Assembly (NCBI GenBank): GCA_047967505.1
Contig: CM106539.1
Reading direction: 5' to 3' (one strand)
DNA from: Dipteris shenzhenensis
Taxonomy: Eukaryota; Polypodiophyta; Polypodiopsida; Gleicheniales
DNA length: 64,000 nucleotides
Position 1 is the first letter of the stretch. The number at the start of each line of letters is the position of its first letter. A program made the position numbers and the translations under genes. The notes under the pieces are model-generated. The model was not told where the DNA came from. It saw nothing but the letters and a program-made list of their open reading frames with translations, and ran no database searches. Positions 53,978 through 64,000 of this stretch are shown in pieces.

Positions 53978-56483
53978 ATGCCTATACTAGGCATAACATG
54001 CAATCAAGTACACCCGAGACCATTTAGTAAGGTGGGATGAATCCAATACCAAATGTACCCAGCATCTCCACCAAAAGATGTGACATGAAGTTGGGGGTAA
54101 TGAAACTTCACGCACCTCTTAGCTTCCTGCTCTTCCCAATCTTAATAATAGAGATCCTTATCACTTGCAAAGAGAGATGAAGAAAATATTTTCATGCAAA
54201 GAAAACCACAACATATCTTTCTCCTTGCTTCCCTTAGAGGAGAATGAATATGGTAACATCCCAACTGACGTTGTAGTCCAGAATTGGAAGAAGAAAAGGA
54301 TCCGCAGAGGCCATTATCTCACCAAGCCAATCGACGCCAAAGAGAAGAGTGATGCGTTGTTGGAAGAAGATCTTTCGGCTCAACATGACATGAATTGATA
54401 TATATCTAGGGGCTTGAAGGGGCTGATTTGGCTGGATGGGTAAATTCTGGGGAAACATGGCACCTCCTTCACATAAGCCTCTAGAACTGGCTCAAAATCA
54501 TTCTACAAATTGCTAGAAAACACAGAGGTCTATAACTTCCACCAAAAAACTGATATCATAAATTAAAGTATGTACACGGATGTGCCTTGAAGTGAGCTTT
54601 GTACTGATATAAGATTCGTTGAAAACAGATAACCGATTGAAGAGATATGGACAGTTTACTGAAAGGGAGTAAAAACTATCATGAACATAGACTATCAAAC
54701 ATGGAGACTCATAGCTTTTTATAGTAGTATTTGATTCAAGGTCTAATCACATAGGACATGTGCCTTGAAGAGAGCTTTGTGCTGATATAAGTTTCATCAA
54801 AATCGGACCACCAAGCAGAAAGTTATGAGCAAAACACTAACAGGGGGTCAAACTATCATAAAAACTACCCTCCACCCATGCTAATTTCGCCTGAGCAAAC
54901 TACTCCCTCAAGGCTCCACAATTATCAACGATCCAATACCCCTAGAATTTGCCTAAAAGAGAGAAAGAAGTTTGCATGGTGGCTCGGGAAATGGATGGAC
55001 TATGTGGGCACAGTGAGCGGCCGAACAAGAACTACGTTAGAGACTTGAATAGAGAGAGAAAAGGACATAGGAATGGAGACTCAAGGAAAATGATAAGAAG
55101 TGACTTTTATTGCCATGAGAGTAAGACTCCACTAAAATACACTCAAAAAACTACAAACACAAGGGAGAAGAAGAGGTTTCATACATATAAGAGGGAGCGG
55201 AAGCTCCAAGACTCATAGAGAGAGAGAATAAACTAGAGAGAGATGGACTCAAGAGTCTACATAAGAGAATATCTACAAGAGGGAGAGAAGGCTCATGGAA
55301 GAGGCTCGAGGAGACTGAGGCTATAGCAACATGAGGCCTAATGGTAGAAGAGATGATGAACAAGGAAGAGGAGGGCTCCTTTGATAGAGATTTTGTCACC
55401 CTCCACCCATTTACAATTGCTGCCTGTAGATTCTTTTCCCCATCAATCACATAAGCCCGTATGTCACCATCCATGTCTTTTTTGGCTACTCTTGCCATGT
55501 GTCCCATCAAAAGATTCTCAAGACTCTTAAAATATTGAGAAAGTCAAGAGTCTCCCCACATGGAGCCCATAGGGACCCTCTCTTTTTTATATGTCCACAT
55601 CCTCCTTATTCCACATGGGAATTCTAGAAGGATTCCTCTTGACTCCACACTCCTCCACATGCCTTCCACACGGTTGGCATGTGGGCTCTCTTATATTATT
55701 GGAATACATGGACATGAGCCCACCTCTTTATATGACTCACTCTTCCTATTTTCTAAAAACCCCATAATATCCCATACACAAATAACTCTCACCCCATACC
55801 AAGGTATTTATAATTCATACCTATGGTATTTACAATGATCCATTCCACTCATCCTCGCAATCCCATATAATATCTTAGAAAATAGAAATAAGTGAGAGCC
55901 GCTAGACTATCACTTGATACTCAAACTCTTATCAAACATAGAAGAAAACAATACCAATGCCAAATAAAAACTATCAATTTTTGGTGTCACACTGCGAAGT
56001 AATATGCTGTCTCTATGGAACAGTGTGCCCTTGGCAAGGAGAGGCTGTACTTTGAGAAACTTTGCATCGGCAGGTCATGTAGGTATTTGGTACCATGTGT
56101 TGGCAGTGAGAAAGCCCTTTGAATGACTGTACTATCGAGGATAATGTTTAGTAGGCTCTGATGTATAGTGATTGTACCGTACTTGCCAACCTGTGCATTG
56201 CTGGAGTGGTAAGAATGGAGGAAGTCCCTGATGTATGTGGTCATTGTAGGACTGTCCTCCAAGGATTTTAGGCTCTCATGCAAACTGCCTAGATCCCTTT
56301 GCTCTAAGTAAGATGTTGCTTCCTGGGAAAGAGCATAAGTCGATGTAGGTACTAAACAAGTTACAGTGACTGGGCTCCGTCAATGGTTGTGTATGCCGGT
56401 GGTGACTGGGGTGGCATTTGTTCTTCTTGGTCATGCACTGAATCCTCTTCAGAGCTATCGCTCTAGACCACAAATGCCCATGG
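53978..56483. other. Unassigned DNA
   Basis: A short frame at 54165-54398 (LPLEENEYGNIPTDVVVQNW) has no known family. Two imperfect copies of GTGCCTTGAAGNGAGCTTTG lie at about 54580 and 54760, about 180 bases apart. 54950-55330 is rich in GAGAGA/AGAGGGAG words. No credible gene was seen. Confidence 0.4.
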
Positions 56484-57029
56484 TCACCGTGGTTGAGAGG
56501 ATGTAGATGGCTGCAAACTCTGGAGGGGGTCTCGTGGTTGAGGCGATGGAGGGGGTGGTGGAGATGCGAGTGGAGATGGAGGGGGGGGGCAAGGGTGGTG
56601 GTGAGGGGGGGAGGTGGAGATGGAGGGGGGGGTGGGGGTGCAGATGGGAGGGGAGGTGGTGGAGGGTGGAGGGGGTGGTGGAGCTGGATGGGGGAAAGGG
56701 TGGTGGTGAGGGGGGGAGGTAGAGATGGAGGAGGGGGGGGGGAGGGGGTGGTGGTGGAGAGGGGTGGAGGGTGGAGGGGGAGATGGTGGAGATGGAGGAG
56801 GGGGGGGAGGGGGGGGAATGGAGGGGATGGTGGTGGAGGGGGGAATGGGGGAGGGGGAAAAAAGAAAAAAAGAAAAAAAACTTGACGGACGAAAAACTTC
56901 GACGGAAATCGAAAGGGAGGAAGAGATGGTCACATGAACGCTCTCCAAGACTTTGTCGATGTAACGGGATTGTTGAGGACGAATGGATGGTGGGTGGATG
57001 GCTAGGTTATCGCTATGAGATGGGCTCAA
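56484..57029 (-). other. Proline-rich minus-strand ORF over a G-rich plus-strand tract
   Basis: The minus-strand frame MSPSHSDNLAIHPP... runs into repeats of Pro, Ser and His. The underlying plus strand (56575-56860) is GGGGGAGG/GGTGGTGG-like with many runs of four or more G. The frame may be only a product of the repeat. It could form G-quadruplex structure. Confidence 0.35.
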
Positions 57030-57155
57030 AGTAGCTTACCATGTGAGGATGGGAGTAGGGTGGTGGTTGTTGTTGACAATGAATGGACGGTGGGTGGATG
57101 GCTAGGTTATCACTACGAGATGGGCTCGAAGTAACTCACCATGTGAGGATGGGAG
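56965..57155 (+). repeat. Tandem direct repeat that is the target of copia copy 4
   Basis: Two copies of about 105 bases contain GAATGGAYGGTGGGTGGATG, GATGGGCTCRAAGTARC and ACCATGTGAGGATGGGAG. In the first copy GATGGGAG is followed by TAGGGTGGTGGT; in the second it is followed by copia copy 4, whose other side continues TAGGGTGGTGGT. Confidence 0.9.
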
Positions 57156-57508
57156 TGTTGAGATATCGAGCTCCACTCGCGATATGCCAGGGTGACTATT
57201 GTGGATTTATGTCACTGACTTGTTAGCTAGAGATGCGGTTGGTACACCGCCCACGAATAATAGCTGGATGACAGCTATCCTTATCTACTCTAGTTTGTGG
57301 CTCAGTTAGTATGCCACCTTAGTTAGTTGAGTTTGGTTTGAGACCCACATATAGGGTTCTTCCATTTCTTTGTATTAGAGTTCTTTTGGCTTTCACAACT
57401 AAGAAGAGGAAAACTGTTTTCAGCCTCCACCTTTGTGTGTATTCCCCCTATTGTGCATGTGAGAAAGTCACAAGTGAGACTCCTTCACTCTCTCCCACTA
57501 TCTTCACA
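57156..57508 (+). repeat. 5' LTR of copia copy 4
   Basis: From TGTTGAGATATC to TATCTTCACA, directly before TGGTATTAGAGCC. Confidence 0.95.
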
Positions 57509-57521
57509 TGGTATTAGAGCC
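57509..57521 (+). promoter_or_regulatory. Primer-binding site of copia copy 4
   Basis: TGGTATTAGAGCC, one base different from the TGGTATCAGAGC of the other copies. Confidence 0.85.
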
Positions 57522-58051
57522 TTGTTCATGGTAAGGAGCTCAAGAAAGCAAGCCAAGTTCGTGGTGTCCTGGTAAGAGGACCAGTGTTGCTTTCCTATTT
57601 CGAGTTTGGGAGCAAATCTCTGCAGGTAGCACAGCCAGAAGTGCAAGAGTGCACTGTCTCAGATTGAGATGCCCTTCGCGGTGTGGCGAGAGCGTAGTAT
57701 ATGCTGCGGCCGAGGGGGAAGCCCTCAGTGACTTTATTTTTCTGAATTGAGGCCGTTTCGGGGCCCGTTTTGAAGGCGGAAGTTCTTCGCAGGCACTCAG
57801 AAAAAGGCCCTATTTTTGCTGTGCGACCACTGTGTGGCTAGTCGGTGGAAAGTTGCCGCAGAAATTGCATCGTATGCCTGTGTGCAGAGATATTGGGGGT
57901 TGCAGATTCATGCCTGTTGCCTGCTGATGCAAAATCATCACTAGGAAGTGACTGTGTGGTGAAATACCACTTTTGTCAGTTTTGCAGATCTGCCCGTGTG
58001 AGGCAAAAGCTGTGTTCTTTGCAGTGACAGAATATTTTGCAGTGTTCTGTA

Positions 58052-59053
58052 ATGGCATCTGATTCTCTTTCATAGATTGTCACTGAAAAGCTTGACAAGA
58101 ACAACTTCCAGGCATGGAAGTTTAGAATGACGAATTTCTTGATGGGAAAAGGCTATTGGGAATTCATTACAGGAAATGAAGAAGAACCTGTTCTTCCTAA
58201 TGTTCCCAATCAACAGGAAATGAAGGCATTTAAAGGATGGCATGAGAGAGCTAGGAAAGTTATGTACTGGCTGTCTATCAGTATTTCGGACTCCATGATT
58301 GTGCATATTCAGGATGCAAATACGCCAAAGGAGGCATGGGATACTTTGGCAAAAATGTATAGCACAAATACGCAAGCCAGGAAAATGCAACTCAAACAGG
58401 AGTTGCACAATGTGCAGAGAGAAAATTTGAGCATAAATGACTACCACATGAAAGTGAAGAAAATTGCAGATGCACTTGCTTCCATTGGGTCGCCAGTGGA
58501 TGATGACAATTTGGTCTCTATGACCTTGAATGGTCTAGGAAAGGATTATGCACAGTTCCGGACATCCATTGCCATCCGTGAAAAATTTCTTGATTTTGAG
58601 GAGTTGATTGCTCTTCTAATTTTCGAAGAGCGAAGAAATGGGGGTGCATCTTCTTCAGCAGGAACTTCAAAAGAAACTATCTTCTACTCAAATGCTAGCA
58701 GAGGTAGAGGCAGAGGTAGAGGATGCCGATCTGCAGGCCGTGGTAGAAATCAGAATATGCAGCAAACACAAGAAAACCAGTCCTATGCAGGAGGACGTGG
58801 TAACTCTAGAGGCAGGGGGAGCCAAAGAGGCCGTGGTGGATGGCAGAGAGGCCAAAATGCAAACAGCAATATTGAATGCTACTATTGTGGCAAAATGGGT
58901 CATATGGCTAAGGACTGCTATAAAAAGCAGAATGACATTATGAATGGGAAATTGCAGCAAGGCAATTATGCATCCTCTAGTAGACAGGGTGATGACAGAA
59001 ATGAGCATTTGTTTATGGTGCAGCATATGACAAATTCTGTAACAAGTGCATAA
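58052..59053 (+). pseudogene. Copia gag (copy 4), with early stop
   Basis: ATG 58052 gives MASDSLS, then TAG at 58073-58075; copy 1 has CAG there. After the stop the frame is open to TAA 59051-59053 (GAA in copy 1). It contains KLDKNNFQAWKFRMTNFL, TLAKMYSTNTQARKMQLKQE, an RGRGRG-rich region and the zinc knuckle CYYCGKMGHMAKDC at about 58880. Gag forms the virus-like particle of the element. Confidence 0.9.
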
Positions 59054-62000
59054 GAAAGCAATGATGTGTGGTATGTTGACTCGGGTGCGTCAAACCACAT
59101 GATAGGTCACGCTGAATGGATGCAGGATGCAAGAAAAATGGAAAAACCAGGATTTGTGGAGACTGGTGATGATACTGCACATCCTATTGTGTAGATTGGC
59201 AAAATTCCTTTGTCTATGCAGGATGGGAAAAAGAAATACTTATCTGATGTATTTCATGTCCCGAACATCACCAAGAACCTGATTTCTGTTGGTCAAATGG
59301 TTGAGTAGGGCTTGCAGGTTAGATTTAATCCTCATGGATGCTTTGTTGAGGATATGAAAAATAACGGTCGCTTGATAGCAAAAGGAAAGAAGAAGGGCAG
59401 GATGTTTACGTTGGATGTAGACATGCCTAAATTGAGTGCAACAATGTTTGCACATGGGACCGATGTAGTTGCAGATATTGATATCTGGCACAAACGCATT
59501 GGTCATGTTAATATACAGCGACTTAAATCAATGCAAGCCCAAAATATTGTTGCAGGATTGCCTAAATTCAAGGTTGTAGAAATGCACAAGGTTTGTGAAG
59601 CCTGTCAATTTGGGAAACAGGCAAGGAAACCTTTTCCTAGGCATGTTCAAGAGAGTAAAAAGCCATTGGAATTAATCCACTCTGATGTGTGGACTACAAA
59701 AGCTGCATCTATTGGAGGCTGTCACTATTTTGTCACATTTATTGATGACTTCAGCAGAAAACTGTGGGTGTATTTTATGAAAAAGAAAAGTGAAGTGTTT
59801 GGGCACTTCAAAGCTTTCAAAGCTATGGTTGAAAAAGAAATAGGCCTGCAAATAAAATGCCTAAGGTCAGATGGAGGGGGAGAGTACCTCTCAAATGAGT
59901 TTGCAAGGTTCTTGCAGGAGCATGGTATAAAGCAGCAATATTCATGCAGTCATACCCCACAGCAAAATGGAATTGTAGAAAGGAAAAACAGGCATATTGG
60001 AGAGGTATCTCGGGCTATGCTAAATGAAAAAGATCTACCAGATTGTTATTGGGCTGAAGCAGTTGCTACAGCAGTGTATATAATGAACAGGACTCCCACT
60101 ACAGCAATACATGGCATGACGCCAGAGGAGATGTATACTGGTAGGAAACCAGATATTTCTCATTTGAAAATTTTTGGTTGCATTGCCTATGTCCATGTGC
60201 CAAATGAGTTGAGGTCCAAGTTGGATCCAAAAGCTGAGAAGTGCGTCTTTATTGGTTATTCTCTGCCGCAAAAAGGGTATAGATGCTATAACCCTTCTAC
60301 ACGAAAGTTCACGGTGAGTAGAGATGTTGTTTTTGATGAGATGAGCAGCTGGTATAAACCAGTAAATGTGGTGATTGATGTAGATGCACAAAATGGTAAT
60401 GCTACACAGAATTCACAGCAGCAATCACAAAATATCAGTGGACCTAGAGTGTCCTCTAGCAGTGGTTCACATACTTCGCCATGGACAGGCAGATTGAGAT
60501 CAGGAGAATCTCCTCAAAGCAATGCAAAGAGTGGTACGCAAGTATCACAAAAAGGAAAAGAGAAGGTAGATCAGCCCATGTTTGATGTGAATGCAGGTCA
60601 CTCTTGTGTGGATGGTGAATCCAGTGGCTCAGAACAGAGCATTGATGATGAGTTGGGTATTCCCTCTGTTGTTACACTTGGAGTAAGGAAGACCAGGGAT
60701 GTTTTGAGAGCACCTGGAAGGGAGCCTATTTTGCGCAGGTCTACCAAGTTTAGGTATCCTGTGGATAGGCTGAAATATGATGGATTTACAGCCATTCACT
60801 ATGCCTATATGGTCAAAGTGATACAGGAACCAGAACCCACTTCTTTTGAGCAAGCCAGGGAAATGAAAAATGGGAGAAAGCCATGGATGAAGAAATGGAT
60901 GCCTTGGATGCTAATGCTACATGGGAATTGGTGCCTTTGCCTAAAGACAAGAATGCAATTGGCTGTAAGTGGGTTTATAAGATCAAGCACAATGCAGATG
61001 GTTCTGTGAATAGATACAAGGCAAGATTAGTTGTCAAGGGGTATGCACAGACATATGGCATTGATTATGAAGAAACTTTCAGCCCGGTTGCAAGGATGGC
61101 AACCGTAAGAGCAGCCATTGCTATGGCTGCATCAAAGGGATGGTCTTTACATCAGATGGATGTAAAGAATGCCTTCTTGCATGGTGATTTGCAAGAAGAG
61201 GTCTTTATGGAGCAGCTAGCAGGTTATGTTCATGCTACTCATCCTGAGTTTGTTTGCAGGTTAAAGAAAGCCTTGTATGGCTTGAAGCAAGCACCTAGAG
61301 CATGGTCTGACAAGATAGGACAGTATCTTGTCACTATTGGCTTTCAGATTTCCAAGCCAGATTTCTCACTCTATGTGAGAAAAACAGAGAAAGGGATTAT
61401 GCTGCTGGTCATTTATGTTGATGATTTGATCATCACAGGTGATAGTGATGAAGATATCCTTCATGTGAAAATGCTATTGAGGCAGAAGTTTGAGATGAAG
61501 GATTTGGGAGAGCTGCGTTATTTCTTGGGCATTGAGTTGATTAGATCACCAAGTGGGATACAGCTCTTGCAGAGGCAGTATGGATTGGACATGCTGTCCA
61601 AATATGGGATGACAGGCTGTAAGCCTATTTCAGTTCCTTTGGAGCAGAATGTGAAGCTGAGCACAGATGCAGGTGAGCTTCTGGAAGACCCTACTATGTA
61701 CAGACGCATAGTAGGAAGTTTGATTTACATGACTATTGCTAGGCCAGATTTGAGCTATGTTGTTGGGTTGGTAAGTCAGTTTATGCAGGCTCCAAGGAAA
61801 CTGCATTTGGATGCGGCTAGACGCATACTCAGGTATGTGAAGTCCACATTGCAGTATGGACTATTTTATGAGGCTGGGGTTCAGATACAGTTGCATGGAT
61901 ACACTGATGCTGATTGGGCTGGTAGTATTTCTGATAGACGATCTACCAGTGGATATGTGTTCTCTTTTGGGAGTGCTGCAGTCACTTGGAGCAGCAAGAA

Positions 62001-62415
62001 ACAGCCTACAATTGCCTTGTCGAGCACAGAGGCTGAGTACAGGGGTGCAGCAATGGCTGCATGTGAGGTAGCTTGGTTGCATAAGCTACTTTATGATATG
62101 CATCAGTCTACAGATGGACCGGTTGTCATTTATTGTGATAACATGAGCAGTATACATTTGGCAAAGAACCCAGTCTTTCATGCTAGAACAAAGCACATTG
62201 AGGTGCATTATCACTATGTGCGGGAGAAGGTTTTACTAGGTCTTATTGATCTAGTTTATGTCAGCACAGAGGATCAAGTAGCTGACATATTCACGAAAGC
62301 ATTGGGCGCAGAGAAGCTGCGCAAGTTCAGAGACCTGCTTGGTGTGCAGGATTTGGGATTGAGCTCGAGGGGGAGTGTTGAGATATCGAGCTCCACTCGC
62401 GATATGCCAGGGTGA
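59054..62415 (+). pseudogene. Copia pol: protease, integrase, reverse transcriptase, RNase H (copy 4)
   Basis: The frame is continuous with gag, with TAG at 59192-59194 and 59306-59308. Protease: YVDSGASNHM (about 59070). Integrase: IWHKRIGHVN...CEACQFG zinc segment, then HSDVWTTKAA, FVTFIDDFSRK and HTPQQNGIVERKNRHI with the catalytic D, D and E. A one-base frame break near 60860-60880 precedes MDEEMDALDANATWELVPLP. Reverse transcriptase: GCKWVYKIKHNADGS, MDVKNAFLHGDLQEEV, LVIYVDDLIITGDSD. RNase H: YTDADWAGSISDRRS, STEAEYRGAAMAACEVAWL. The frame ends within the 3' LTR (SSTRDMPG). Confidence 0.9.
62362..62375 (+). promoter_or_regulatory. Polypurine tract of copia copy 4
   Basis: AGCTCGAGGGGGAG directly precedes the 3' LTR; it would prime plus-strand DNA synthesis. 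Confidence 0.85.
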
Positions 62416-62728
62416 CTGTTGTGGATTTATGTCACCGACTTGTTAGCTGGAGATGCGGTTGGTACACCGCCCACGAATAATAGCTGGATGACAGCTATCC
62501 TTATCTACTCTAGTTTGTGGCTCAGTTAGTATGCCACCTTAGTTATTTGAGTTTGGTTTGAGACCCACATATAGGGTTCTTCTATTTCTTTGTATTAGAG
62601 TTCTTTTGGCTTTCACAACTAAGAAGAGGAAAACTGTTTTCAGCCTCCACCTTTGTGTGTATTCCCCCTATTGTGCATGTCAGAAAGTCGCAAGTGAGAC
62701 TCCTTCCCTCTCTCCCACTATCTTCATA
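62376..62728 (+). repeat. 3' LTR of copia copy 4
   Basis: 353 bases, from TGTTGAGATATC to TATCTTCATA, followed by GGGAG. Confidence 0.95.
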
Positions 62729-62733
62729 GGGAG

Positions 62734-63328
62734 TAGGGTGGTGGTCGATGGAGAGGGAGGAGTGTCTTGCGTAGGGCTCGGAATGGGGAAGAGGGTGGAG
62801 GCAAGATGTGAAGGATGAAGTATGAGAGGGATGGGTACACTTTTATAGGGAACGAGGGGGAGCTGTGGATTTAGTCAAACACATGTGCACCTTTGAATTT
62901 GTCCACATTTGAGTAGTCAAATACATGTGCAGCTTTGAATTTGTCCACATTTGACTAGGGAGGTGGTTTCAATTTTTCTTTTGTGTTATGGCATTTAGAA
63001 CCTTTAATCATTGATTGCCCATAACTTTTGGTGGTTGTGTCAGAATGTGCTTCCGTAAAAAGGAGAAATGTTCAAAATTTCAAACTCTACACTCTGACAA
63101 CCATCACATGGTCTGATTTATTACTTAAGGTGCCGTTTTTCCAGAAAATATGCATTTTCCTAAATTGGTAACGAAGAGTTTCAGCTAGGAATTATTTTTT
63201 TATTTTTTACTTGAGTTGGAAAAATTTTAGCTCTCCTAGCTCTTGAGTGATATGTTCATGAAAGTTCGAAGTAGTTTGTTTTTTTACACATATCTGCATA
63301 TGCTTACTTGTTACTTGAGATGCTAGTC
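62734..63328. other. Unassigned DNA, possibly gypsy leader on the minus strand
   Basis: It contains two copies of ACATGTGCANCTTTGAATTT-GTCCACATTTGA (about 62880 and 62928). No gene was seen. It lies directly downstream, on the minus strand, of the gypsy primer-binding site. Confidence 0.4.
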
Positions 63329-63348
63329 TCCCCGACAGTGGCGCCAAA
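63329..63348 (-). promoter_or_regulatory. Gypsy-type primer-binding site
   Basis: The minus strand reads TTTGGCGCCACTGTCGGGGA. The TGGCGCC core and the GGGGA end fit the primer sites of plant Ty3/gypsy (Tat/Athila-like) elements, complementary to a tRNA ending TCCCCGACAGTGGCGCCA. Confidence 0.75.
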
Positions 63349-63609
63349 TGTTGGCTCTTTCCCACGGCTTTCGTAGGAAGAGTAGGGTATTCTCAGTATG
63401 CAGGCTTTCGATGCTTTTAGTCACCTACAGATATATCGGGGTTGTTGTTTGTAGTATACGTGTAGCTTAGGACCTTGAGTCGTATTCCGGTGAGAGATGT
63501 AGGCTTAAGTGTGGTAAGCAAACATAGTGCATGCATGTGTGAAAGGAACGTGTATCATCATGGTTGAGGTAATGAAGGCTTTTGCCTTCATTGGGGGTGC
63601 AAGATTTAG

Positions 63610-63745
63610 GAGGAGTTTAAGGGTTAGAAGGAGGTTCCAAGGTTTAGAAGGAGGTTCCAGAGTTTAGAAGGAGGTTCCAGAGTTTAGAAGGAGGTTCCAA
63701 GGTTTAGAAGGAGGTTCCAAATTTTAGAAGAGGTTCCAAGGTTCA
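63610..63745 (-). repeat. Minisatellite GTTTAGAAGGAGGTTCCAR
   Basis: About seven near-identical 19-20-bp copies inside the gypsy LTR, more homogeneous here than in the copy at 48575-48780. Confidence 0.9.
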
Positions 63746-63879
63746 GGGTAGAGTACATGGTGGAGAATTGGTCTCCCTCGTAGATCATGGAGGTTAAGGG
63801 TTGAGGAATTAAGGGTTTAGGGGGAGGATAGGAGTGGGAGAGGAAGAAGCTGTAAGAGCATGGAGGAAAGAAGAGAGAG

Positions 63880-64000
63880 GAAAGAGGAGGAGGGAGGAGG
63901 AGGAGGGAGGAGGGAGGAGGATGAAGGAGGAGGGAGGAGGAGGGAGAAGGAGGAGGAGGGAGGAGGAGGAGGAGAAGGGAGGAGGAGGAGGGAGGAGGAG
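63880..64000. repeat. (GGAGGA)n tract at window end
   Basis: GGA/GGGA-rich simple repeat; matches 48350-48445 in reverse complement. Confidence 0.95.

Larger units (their letters stand above)
57156..62728 (+). mobile_element. Ty1/copia element copy 4, full length
   Basis: It is 5573 bp with 353-bp LTRs at both ends, a primer-binding site, gag-pol and a polypurine tract. GGGAG flanks it on both sides (57151-57155 and 62729-62733), a 5-bp target duplication as expected for copia integrases. By eye the two LTRs differ at about nine positions (roughly 2.5%). The coding region has at least four stops and one frameshift, so it depends on another element for movement. Confidence 0.95.
63349..64000 (-). 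repeat. Gypsy 5' LTR, minus strand, running off the window
   Basis: The minus-strand LTR ends GAAAGAGCCAACA at 63349, next to the primer-binding site. From about 63520 to 64000 it is the reverse complement of 48350-48850, including both minisatellites. Its 5' start lies beyond the window. Confidence 0.75.

Noticed and set aside
56484-57029. Extensin-like proline-rich gene
   Set aside because: The proline run comes from a simple G-rich repeat on the other strand; no signal peptide or regular hydroxyproline motif is visible.

Overview
The window is a densely nested stretch of transposable elements from a large plant nuclear genome. The evidence is several Ty1/copia elements primed by an initiator-tRNA-Met-type site (TGGTATCAGAGC), a Ty3/gypsy LTR with a TGGCGCC-type primer site, CACTA elements with TNP1/TNP2-type genes, GT-AG introns and long pyrimidine tracts. 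A LINE fragment, a Mutator-like transposase gene and an intron-bearing transposase-like gene look, from memory, most like sequences of non-flowering land plants (fern, lycophyte or bryophyte). The species cannot be fixed from the sequence. I found no intact host gene; positions 1-1154 may be the decayed end of one. No tRNA, rRNA or CRISPR was seen.

Layout. 1-1154: unrecognised broken gene. 1478-4217 (-): spliced transposase-like pseudogene. 4730-8594 (+): copia copy 1, 3'-truncated. About 8600-8945 (-): LINE reverse-transcriptase fragment, then a truncated MITE. 9800-21311: a (CT)n-rich repeat, probably part of a minus-strand LTR, into which a 10,868-bp element (10032-20899) has inserted. 21670-36528: CACTA element L, carrying a MITE, copia copy 2 (28256-33687, -) and an LTR element at 36529. 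39381-53518: CACTA element R in the opposite orientation, carrying an inverted LTR of the 36529 family, a Mutator-like gene, gypsy sequence and copia copy 3, which itself contains a MITE. 53519-57155: mostly unassigned DNA. 57156-62728: complete copia copy 4 with target duplication. 63349-64000: gypsy LTR on the minus strand.

The most interesting object is the 10,868-bp element. It has about 25-bp terminal inverted repeats and a 4-bp GTGT duplication, and an adjacent tandem copy of its target shows the unoccupied site. It encodes (i) a decayed protein with a ParB/DGQHR-like motif (PIDGQHW) followed by a region that may be a degenerate DNA methyltransferase; (ii) a spliced polyprotein of three tandem Ulp1/C48-like cysteine-protease units, one with its Cys changed to Tyr; and (iii) a small charged helical protein. 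I could recognise no standard transposase, so it may be an undescribed type of eukaryotic DNA element, although this copy is clearly decayed.

The two CACTA copies share an unusual plan: TNP1-like and TNP2 genes are transcribed divergently from the middle towards two different termini (CACTACAAGG on the TNP1 side, CACTACTACA on the TNP2 side), with palindromic GTCGCTATATAGCGAC subterminal repeats. Nearly every coding region in the window carries stops or frameshifts, so the region looks like a graveyard of recent to moderately old insertions.
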